DNA of 64,000 bases. It comes from Trichoderma breve (Eukaryota > Ascomycota > Sordariomycetes > Hypocreales > Hypocreaceae). The notes under the pieces are model-generated. The model worked only from the letters and a program-made list of their open reading frames with translations, was not told the DNA's origin and searched no databases. The stretch lies in the NCBI RefSeq assembly GCF_028502605.1, contig NC_079232.1:7440001-7504000 (forward strand), in the 5' to 3' direction. Both the position numbers and the translations under genes were made by a program. Positions 56,163-64,000 of the stretch are shown here, piece after piece (position 1 is the stretch's first letter; every line of letters begins with the position of its first letter).

Positions 56163-57926
56163 GTACTTGGAAATATTGAAGTTCATGAAAATATAGCAAT
56201 GGATTATACGCAGCGAAAGTGAGGCAGTTGCCGAATAATCTTTAGCCCAAAAATGTTCTATACATGTATTTATCTACCTATGTCTAGCGCAACACCACAA
56301 ACCCTCCTGTGAAGCATTCTCGGACCACCGTCATTCCCCGATTGAGTAAATTCTAGCCTATTCTCCATTGGAAGGCTGCATCGTATTTCTTTTAACCGAA
56401 ACTCGAGAGGATTTTTGGATTTGGCGCCCCGCTGCTGTGTTAAACATTTGAATGCATACTAGCCTACCCTAGCAGATGAAATGGTTCTTACTCTCGGCTC
56501 TGTTTTTGTATTATCTTACGTAGTTCCAGTGCTTGTGTGAATGATGGTTAAATGGAAATTAACGCTTAAATATTAGGAGACCTATTTGTTGGTATTTTCC
56601 AGTCTCTTGAACTGTAGCTGTTGGAAATTGAATAGCGCAGTGCATCGAGCCTCGATGACCAGCGGACCTTCCTATCAAATATGGGCCTGTGATGGTAGTC
56701 AGCAGCTAGGTACCTACTGTACTTCAAGATTTTAGGCCACAGAGAAAAGTGCATAGCCAACATGTGCGCGACAAGTTATCTATTTATACCTACCATGATT
56801 CGAATTAAGTAAGATATCACGCTTTGTGGGGTGCAATTCCGGCAATCACTTACGCTGGCATCATCACTCGCGTGGCTCGCGAATGGCTGGTTTGAGTGAA
56901 CTAGCACTTTGACGCGGCACCTTTGGTGAGAACGGGACAGAAATGCACGAGGCGATCAAAAGAGCGTTCGTTTAGACTTGAAAGGAATAAACCCTTTCTT
57001 TGCTCAGATCGGCGGTACAATTGGATTTCCTACTGAAGACCCGACAGCGTGCCCTTGAAGATTGCGGTTAGCACAAGCAGGTACATATTATAGGCTTGAG
57101 CCTATTAAGGAGACATATGATCACTTGGGCCGCATACAGTGGCTTGATATGCGCGGTCAAAAGTGGAGTTTCCCCAAAGACGAAATGGAGAACGTTTAGG
57201 CTGTGGTACAAATGTGCAACTCCAGTCCGAACGAAGACTGCGTCTCTGCAGCCTGAATCGACGGGCCCTAAAGCCCGTACGGCAAAGACGGAAACATTGA
57301 TGGTCCCGTCCATGAACCAATCGATCTGATTTACCCCAGATATGATAACTACGCGGGGATAATGTTTGAGATGGTTTGAGTACGCTTGATTCTTCTCCTG
57401 ATCATTCTTCAGTAGGTATATAGACAAATTATTTGTCTTGGATGCAGCTCTTAGGGGACACGGCAGGCTTTCGGCTTAAGCGCGCTGAGTTTGTGGAGGC
57501 GATCCAAACCAAAGACGAGTCATGGGGTAGTATTTTTGGAGCAAGACAGATCTTGATATTCTCCACTTCAGACCGCAAACCCAACTCCGTATTCTACCTA
57601 GTCCTGTCAGCCGGTCAGCAAGCTTTCCAGTTTGATGCGCGGGCAATTAACATCGAATGCCTCCGAGGGAGCTCGGCTCCAAGTGATCATGTCAAGTCGT
57701 CAGAAATGACGTCTCTTATATAAGTAGAGCCAATTCTCCCTACTGATGGCCACGTACGTCGGAAATTCCGCAATTTATGTTAGCATGGTGCTACTGTGGC
57801 GGAGAACCATTCTTCTTTCATGAAGCCCGCTCCGAACTGTCCATGTAGCACTTCCAAATGTCTCTATAGCTCTTCAAACATAAATTTGGGCAATTCCATC
57901 CCACTGCTTGCTCCAATATTAAAATC
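56163..57926. other. 1.8-kb gene-poor stretch
   Basis: Open frames exist on both strands around 57068-57723 but none shows a recognisable motif or splice support. No repeat identified. Confidence 0.5.
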
Positions 57927-59612
57927 ATGGCACCCACCTCAAAAACCAATCGTGGCTACCTTCTTGCAGCCATCGACTGGTTCGTTGGATGGAAGCAAGG
58001 GCTCCCGCGCGAATCGTGCAGCTGGTGCGTCGAGCCCGTCCGTATCCCGACGCATGACGGCATCAACTTGAGTGGCGACCTTTATGAGCCGGTTGGGCTA
58101 CCAAAGGGAACGTCGCCATCTGGGCTCCTCTTTTTGTTCACACCATATGGCCGCGGGCTGCTCACCTCAATGTCCTCGGGTCATGCATTTGCCGCTCGAG
58201 GTTACTACGTCCTCATCGTTAGTATGCGCGGCACGTTTGGATCTGATGGCATATGCATTCCGGGAGAAGACGAGGCAAGCGATGCTGCAGACGTCGTTAC
58301 CTGGATGAGGCTGCAGTCGTGGTATCCCGGTCGCTTTGGAACTATAGGAGCCTCTTTCAATGGTTGGGCGCAATGGTCACTGTTGCGAGATCCTCCAAAA
58401 GATTGTGTGGCTTCAGCAATCTCAGTAGGACCTCACGATTTCTGGGACTGGCACTGGGGATCTGGTGCTTTTCACCTTGAACGTGTCACATGGTCAAATC
58501 TACTGACGCACCAAGAAGATCCTGCACTTTTCCCTGCTTTGATGCGTCTGGGTTCAATAAAACGTTCCGCCGATGCTGCTCTCGAATCTCTCCCTGTGAG
58601 AGACGGTATGGCGACTCTACTCGGACAGGGAGAGTCGTCGGCACTGGAGGCTGTAATGAGGCCATCTCCAGATGACGCTTACTGGCAGAACAAGAGGCAG
58701 CATGAGGCTATCGAACGCGTCAGCGTTGACATGCCCATCCTTCTCACTAGCGGATGGTTCGATACTTTTACTCAGCAGACTCTGAAGCAGTATCAACGAT
58801 TACAACAGCGTGGCTGTCAGGTCGAGCTAATCATCGGACCTTGGGATCATGGAGAAGCTGGCCAGGTAAAGGTTGGCGGAGATGTCTTTCGTTTCATTGA
58901 GAGAACCGTTGGAGGCAAGCAGCCAGAGTCTGAGGCTCCAAAACTTCCACAAGCTCGTGTCTTCATTTCTGGATCTGATGAGTGGAAAACTATGACAGTT
59001 TGGCCACCGAAATCTTCACCACTTGTCATGTATCTGGATGAAGACAAAGGTATATCGGATCAACCGCCACCAAAGACAGCTAGTTCTACGTCTTTCACCT
59101 TTGACCCAGAAAATCCAACTCCAGCTGTGGGCGGACCATTACTGTTCCCAATCTCAGGTCGCATTGATGATAGTTTTTACGCCGCCCTCACTGACGTACT
59201 AACATTCACCAGCCTTCCAATTGAAGATGATAATGGTTTATTGGTCCTCGGCATACCGTCGGTTCACCTCATGCATTCTTCTGATACTGGTTATGCAGAT
59301 CTCTGGATCCGGCTGAGCGAGGTCGACCTGAATGGCGTGTCACACAATATCACAGAGGAATACCGCGCGATTGATCCCGAGAGGAACCCTGACAGTCCAG
59401 TCGTGGTTGAACTACGTGATTGCGCACATCGGTTCCTGAAAGGGACCAGGATTCGAGTCACCATTGCCGGTGGCTCATGGCCTATCTATGCGAGGAATCT
59501 GGGCACTGGAGAGAACAGGATGACAAGTGTAGATATGCGCCCAACAAAACACACAATACAGCTGGCCACCGGACAATCACGGCTGATTTTGCCTATCCCA
59601 CTACAAGAGTAG
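57927..59612 (+). CDS. CocE/NonD-type (peptidase S15 family) alpha/beta-hydrolase
   Basis: Single-exon 561-aa hydrolase related to cocaine esterase, glutaryl-7-ACA acylase and X-Pro dipeptidyl-peptidases. The N-terminal catalytic domain has FLFTPYGRGLL, MRGTFGSDG and the nucleophile elbow GTIGASFNGWAQ (GxSFxG). The acid lies in LLTSGWFDTFTQQ and the histidine in IIGPWDHGEAG. The C-terminal jelly-roll domain (from about residue 340) ends with ADLWIRLSEVD and IRVTIAGGSWPIYARN, as in the family. No signal peptide. Convergent with a Zn2Cys6 regulator 269 bp away. Acts on an ester or amide; substrate unknown. Confidence 0.93.
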   Translation: MAPTSKTNRGYLLAAIDWFVGWKQGLPRESCSWCVEPVRIPTHDGINLSGDLYEPVGLPKGTSPSGLLFLFTPYGRGLLTSMSSGHAFAARGYYVLIVSMRGTFGSDGICIPGEDEASDAADVVTWMRLQSWYPGRFGTIGASFNGWAQWSLLRDPPKDCVASAISVGPHDFWDWHWGSGAFHLERVTWSNLLTHQEDPALFPALMRLGSIKRSADAALESLPVRDGMATLLGQGESSALEAVMRPSPDDAYWQNKRQHEAIERVSVDMPILLTSGWFDTFTQQTLKQYQRLQQRGCQVELIIGPWDHGEAGQVKVGGDVFRFIERTVGGKQPESEAPKLPQARVFISGSDEWKTMTVWPPKSSPLVMYLDEDKGISDQPPPKTASSTSFTFDPENPTPAVGGPLLFPISGRIDDSFYAALTDVLTFTSLPIEDDNGLLVLGIPSVHLMHSSDTGYADLWIRLSEVDLNGVSHNITEEYRAIDPERNPDSPVVVELRDCAHRFLKGTRIRVTIAGGSWPIYARNLGTGENRMTSVDMRPTKHTIQLATGQSRLILPIPLQE

Positions 59613-59881
59613 CGAGCTCGGAACCTTTAGCTCAGCATAGAGTAGCCGAAATAATATTATCGGTATTCCCATATATAGTAATCAATAAATTAGTATTCAC
59701 TGGATTGTGCTCCTGCTTTGGGCCTGAACCTCAAGTCTGGGCCACGCACCGTCTTGGATAATCTGACTGTAAATATGTGCGTCCATAGTCACGCATTCCA
59801 GATTGCTCTAGGTCCGACCATCTCGAACAAGATACAAAATCGATAAAAAGAACATCTCTCGCTGTCATTCATCAGCTAATC

Positions 59882-60982
59882 TCAAAAGTCGGGACAATTA
59901 AATCCATCATTAAAGCTCTTTATCCCATAATAACTTGTAAGAAGTACCTTCTCAAATGTTCCCAGACTCTTCCATGACGATACCTCCCAACGAGCTGCAA
60001 TATCACCATATGTCGTAGTCTGGTCCCGATCTGAATAATGTAGGTAAGTCTCGCGGGAGGCCCAACAACTAGGTTTAATGGACACTGGTAGCATTTTTAT
60101 GGCGTCCGTTTCTATACAGGTGCCGTTCCTGAAAGCCCAGTATAAGGTGTACAACTTGAATACGATGATAACTGTCCGACGGGTGCTTTCAACAAGTATC
60201 CACATCTCCCAACTTGGTTCCGTCTGGTGCAACTCCGTGTCTACTCGCTGGAGAAGCTTGAGCCCGTACGACTCGAGCAGAAACTCTTGTTGCTCCGCGA
60301 GAATGCGCTGGTGCATACTCCCGTAGACGAATCTGATGATTTGGTAGAGCACAGTTGCCTGTAGCCTGGCCAGATCCCCAAGGAGTTCGCCCTCAGGGGC
60401 TTGAACGAGCAAATCGGAGATCTCAGTGGCAATCACTCCAAATAACACCGACTGACTACGCTCATTCGAGGACACAATCCCCGTGCAGATTCCAAAGGCT
60501 GTGCGCAGCGGTATAGGGAGTGTATTGTAGAATAAACCTTTGTGAATAAACATCGTTTCTGCTTCATTGGCTAACACGAGCGGGCATTGTAAAATCTGAT
60601 CAAAAGCCCATCCAAGTTCTAGTCGCCCAGACGCCAGCGGTTCACTTCCTATATATTGCGTAGTCAGAATTATTTGACAATTTAGCTGGCTCACTCGTGT
60701 CGCGGCCTGGCTGTGATCGGTTTGAAACAGCACGTTGAGTCCAGGTGTGCTCTGTCCAGTGTCTCCCACATCGGTGGCCGAGCTGTTTGAGCTCGATTCG
60801 CTACAATGCTGAAAGGTGATATTGCTCAATTTCCCGAAGATATCTCTTATTGGTAGCGGAGGAGGGTACACATAGTGACAAGGTTTGTAGTTTCGCCTAC
60901 ATCTCTCGCAGATGGGATACTTTCGGACGCATTTTCGTCGCGCTCTAAAGCAAGGATCGCAAGATTCTCGTCGAATAGACAT
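59882..60982 (-). CDS. Zn2Cys6 transcription factor (short type)
   Basis: Single-exon 366-aa regulator. The start is the ATG at 60982 (MSIRRESCDPC); the frame extends upstream only through TTG. The zinc cluster is at the very N-terminus (CDPCFRARRKCVRKYPICERC then KPC). The middle and C-terminal parts (YGLKLLQRVDTELHQTEPSW, WILVESTRRTVIIVFKLYTL) resemble the regulatory region of short fungal Zn2Cys6 proteins found beside secondary-metabolite or catabolic genes. It probably controls the convergent CocE-type hydrolase (inference from position). Confidence 0.88.
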   Translation of the reverse strand: MSIRRESCDPCFRARRKCVRKYPICERCRRNYKPCHYVYPPPLPIRDIFGKLSNITFQHCSESSSNSSATDVGDTGQSTPGLNVLFQTDHSQAATRVSQLNCQIILTTQYIGSEPLASGRLELGWAFDQILQCPLVLANEAETMFIHKGLFYNTLPIPLRTAFGICTGIVSSNERSQSVLFGVIATEISDLLVQAPEGELLGDLARLQATVLYQIIRFVYGSMHQRILAEQQEFLLESYGLKLLQRVDTELHQTEPSWEMWILVESTRRTVIIVFKLYTLYWAFRNGTCIETDAIKMLPVSIKPSCWASRETYLHYSDRDQTTTYGDIAARWEVSSWKSLGTFEKVLLTSYYGIKSFNDGFNCPDF

Positions 60983-61861
60983 CTTAGGTAACAAAGCTCA
61001 AAAATTGTGACGAAGAATGACGATGAGTAGATTACGGCTGCAATGTCAAGTTCCCAGAAGGTTTTCGCCCCTGGCTGGCAGATCCGACATAGGTGGAGGA
61101 AAGGTTCTCGTAGCAGAATTTTTGGGGGTGTCTGAGGGTCGATGTCTCTAATATTTAGGGGTCCGATGCATAAATGTATCACATCAGATGTGACTGGTGG
61201 CATGGATTTAAAGAAGAGTACCAAGAGCTCTATTATTTGTAGTTTAAGAAATTTTCATTAGAAGTCAGTTAGAAGGGCAAGCGACACTGGGCATCCTGTT
61301 CGTAAATGTATATCTGTAATTAGACGAGATACGTTTGTTGTCAAAACTGCAAAACACCTCCACCTTCGGCTTTCAAATTCGTCCGCCCAAGTCGAAATTG
61401 ATATATCTGTCGTTTGAGACTGCATCGGCCTAGGATTACCCCCAAGAATGCTGCTGACCTCAGACCGGCAGCTCCAGGAATCATCTCCTATTGATTGCAA
61501 GTTGAAGATAATCTACTGGCGAGTCCACCCAAGTCTAAATGGGAAATCGCCCAAGCGCCTTGTGTAAATGACGCTAATGCAGGTGGATGATGGCCATCTA
61601 AAATGGGAACCTTATGTTAGTAACGGCTGGGGGTGGCGATGGAGTCAAGCAAGATGCCCGCTGCTTGCTTACGTGAAGTGGCTGGACATGGCCGAGACCA
61701 CAGTATCTTTCAAGTGATTATAAAGACCATTTACCGCTCCAGAGAAGCTGGAATTGTACATCCCATATAATTATTGCAACAGGCTGAGTTCTCCGGAAAC
61801 CAGTACTTTTGTCTCATATCCATCACATATTTACCTTTGAGCGGCACCGAAAAGATTCAGA
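60983..61861. other. 0.9-kb spacer between divergent genes
   Basis: Promoters of the Zn2Cys6 regulator and of the dehydrogenase. Frames on the minus strand at 61258-61500 have no recognisable motif. Confidence 0.5.
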
Positions 61862-62880
61862 ATGCCTACATTTAGAGATAATTTCCCACCAAAGCCTCAG
61901 TTCGCCGAGAATTCAATCAGCAGCCAAGCTGGAAAGGCATGCCGTAACACCACACATCTCGGAAAGATAGCCTAGCTGACTGTTCATAGGTATTCTTGGT
62001 GACTGGATGTTCCAGTGGAGTCGGTAAAGAACTGGCAAAGATTCTCTATTCGCATAATGCAAAGGTCTACATCACCGCCCGATCCACAAAGAAAGCTGAG
62101 GCAGCAATAGCCGACATCAAAGCTGCGCATCCAGAATCGCGAGGGGAGCTCATTTATCTACATCTCGACCTCAACGACCTATCTTCCGTTAAACAGTCGG
62201 CCGACGAGTTTCTGAGACTCGAAAACAGATTAGATGTGCTGTGGAATAATGCGGGTGTTATGCTCTCTCCTACTGGTACAAAAACAAAACAAGGCTATGA
62301 GGAGCAGTTGGGTGTCAACTGCCTGGCGACTTTCCTCTTTACCCAGCTTCTCACTCCGTTGCTGATAAGCACAGCAAAGACTGCTGCTCCTGGCTCCGTT
62401 CGTGTGATCTGGGTATCTTCATCAGCGACTCACCGCTCTCCACCCGGGGGCATAGATTTCGACAATATGGATTACAAAAAGGATATTGGTAAATGGACCA
62501 AATACGGAATCAGCAAAGCCGGGGTTTAATACTACGCAACGCAGTATGCAAAACTACACCAGAATGATGGCATCGTTAGCGTATCTCTCCACCCAGGCAA
62601 TTTGAAGACTGAACTCCAACGCCATGTTTCGTCGCTACAGATGGTGGTCATCAATATGATGGTGTATCCGCCGATCAACGGCGCTTATACTGAGCTGTTT
62701 GCCGGTCTCTCGCCAGAGGTGACCTTGGAGAAGAGTGGTGCTTGGATCCAGCCGTGGGGCCGCTTCAGCAGTCAGAGGTCTGATTTGGTCGAAGGCTCAA
62801 AGTCCAAGGCTGAGGGCGGAACTGGTATCGCAGAGAAATTTTGGAGTTGGTCAGAAGAGCAAGTCAAGCCATTTATTTGA
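61862..62880 (+). pseudogene. Short-chain dehydrogenase with in-frame stop
   Basis: NAD(P)-dependent dehydrogenase of the retinol-dehydrogenase-like group common in fungi. Exon 1 is 61862-61936 (MPTFRDNFPPKPQF). The intron 61937-61989 has a GC donor (AAG|GCATGC), an internal CTGAC and a TAG acceptor. Exon 2 carries VFLVTGCSSGVGKELAK, LWNNAGVM, the catalytic serines in VIWVSSSAT and YGISKAG. At 62527-62529 a TAA stands directly after SKAGV, and the same frame then continues as YYATQYAKLHQN, LHPGNLKTELQRH and on to a natural end at 62880. All catalytic residues precede the stop, but the C-terminal substrate-binding part would be lost. Pseudogene by nonsense mutation, or stop readthrough. Confidence 0.8.
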
Positions 62881-63089
62881 GGCTGGGGATAGTTTACGCG
62901 AGATGATTTGCCAATATACCGGAGCAGTGGTTATACAGTCATCTACTAATGTCATATTACACATCGCTAATACTTTAATATTTAAATCCAAGGAGTACAT
63001 CCCAACACTAATCGAGTCGCTATTACAACAGAGTGCAAACAAAATATTCACGCAAGACGTGCCACCCGTCATTTGTAGCGACCAGATGG

Positions 63090-64000
63090 TTATGAAACAT
63101 CAAAAACAAGCGGCTCATCCCCCCTTTGCGCCCTCCAATGGTTTGTCGCTGCCATGGCCTCCCAGCAGCCTTTGAGCAAAAACCCCCATTTCTTCAAGAA
63201 ACCCTCAGTCATCTCCCAGCCACTAGCATCCCACGGATTTCCCCAGACCAATACTCCGTTCATCTCAATCGTGTTTCTTTCTTGTTGAGGATTCCCCAAC
63301 ATGTCGCCACATATGTCTTCTGCGTGAAACAAGTGCATGGTACGAATGGCGTTATCACGCATGGTCGCGTCAGGAAGAAGATCGACCCACGTGTCGTGTG
63401 GCACAGATTGCTGAAGCGCCGTTGGCATCAGTGAAGGTGGCGGTGCCGGGGGCGGAGTGAAGAGAGGCGTCGAGTGCAGAGCTTCGGTGATGTCGCACTC
63501 GGGAGGGATGAGATGCGTTACTGATAGAATCGTCATATTTGTCAAGGTGCCGCGAAAAGCATTGAATTGCACGAGGGGAATGAGATGGTCAGAAGATAGT
63601 GGGAACACTGTACTCCCGTCTAGGCGAAATGGCGCAAATGAAGGAGAAGTGGCAATCATGCATTCTAAAGAGCTACGAGAAGCGTGGCGCGAGCGATGAA
63701 TGCATTGCCATGCAGCCCCAAGACTCTCATAAATATGAGTCTGCTCGGCTGCCGAAGGAAATGGGGGATGGTGAGGTCCGATTTGAACAGCTTGCTGGGA
63801 GGACTTGTCTTGCAGGAGTTTCCTCTTTCCTGTAATCAATTGTGAGCTAGAACACTATAACAGTCACAAATAGTCGCAAGTCAAGAGCATCACCAACTGT
63901 ATGATCGAGAATTCAGACGATATTGCCTTTTGCGTCTGGCTTCCCTGTCCTTTAACCCAGTCCAGTTGTCGTCTTCATCCCTTGCCTAACCACATTGGTT
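63090..64000 (-). CDS. bZIP transcription factor with DUF3425 domain (5' end outside window)
   Basis: The 3' part of a fungal bZIP regulator. The last two exons are visible: from about 63986 (after a TTAG acceptor) to 63898, and 63829-63090, joined across a 68-nt intron (63830-63897, GTTGGT donor, TTACAG acceptor). The junction falls inside the basic region: WTGLKDREARRKRQYRLNSR continues into KRK in the next exon. The C-terminal DUF3425 part shows LVQFNAFRGTLTNMTIL, VPHDTWVDLLPDATMRDNAI, VLVWGNPWDASGWEMTEGF and LKKWGFLLKGCWE. The start codon and first exon lie beyond the right edge. DUF3425 bZIPs are fungus-specific; targets unknown. Confidence 0.88.

Noticed and set aside
57068..57723. Open frames of 96-119 codons on both strands
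   Set aside because: No motifs, no homology I recognise, and mutually overlapping frames.

Overview
The window is nuclear DNA of a filamentous ascomycete (Pezizomycotina). I base this on short 50-70 nt GT-AG introns with CTAAC/CTGAC branch sites, a highly reducing fungal polyketide synthase (PKS), a HET-domain protein, Zn2Cys6 regulators, a UstYa-type (DUF3328) oxidase, a KP4-like small secreted protein and a bZIP/DUF3425 regulator. The order is probably a Sordariomycete, but the sequence alone does not fix it. Genes are spaced and interrupted by AT-rich, gene-poor stretches holding relics and repeats, as in an accessory region.

Layout. 1-9.6 kb: the 5' part of a reducing PKS on the minus strand (KS-AT-DH-MT-inactive ER-KR-ACP), ending at the window edge just inside a condensation domain. 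It is divergent from a LovC-type trans-enoyl reductase. 10-14.3 kb: two Nudix hydrolases flanking a HET-domain gene. 14.3-19.8 kb: a gene-poor stretch with one copy of a dispersed inverted repeat, a decayed alpha/beta-hydrolase, a six-bladed beta-propeller gene with a frameshifted seventh blade, and a tandem C2-like protein. 20.2-25.3 kb: two kinase-fold genes each broken by one frameshift, a quinone oxidoreductase and a DJ-1/Hsp31-like gene. 27.2-32.2 kb: an eight-cysteine secreted peptide, a UstYa-like oxidase and a secreted pre-pro-protein. 34.1-48.2 kb: Zn2Cys6 regulator, carboxylesterase, Dabb protein, FMN alpha-hydroxy-acid oxidase, FAD monooxygenase and MFS transporter, which look like one pathway cluster. 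48.5-51.5 kb: a KP4-like protein and a leaderless protein with a Kex2-like site. 51.7-56.2 kb: a tail-anchored membrane protein divergent from a large trypsin-like/PNGase fusion. 57.9-61.0 kb: a CocE/NonD-type hydrolase convergent with a Zn2Cys6 regulator. 61.8-64 kb: a short-chain dehydrogenase with an in-frame stop, and the 3' part of a bZIP/DUF3425 regulator.

How genes may work together (inference). PKS and trans-ER should act as one polyketide or polyketide-amino-acid assembly line, with most of its cluster outside the window to the left. The 34-48 kb genes have the composition of a regulated catabolic or tailoring cluster: esterase, two flavin oxidases, small A/B-barrel protein, exporter and regulator. 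Exon structures were worked out by eye from splice motifs and reading phase. Each multi-exon model quoted sums to a multiple of three, except where a break is described.
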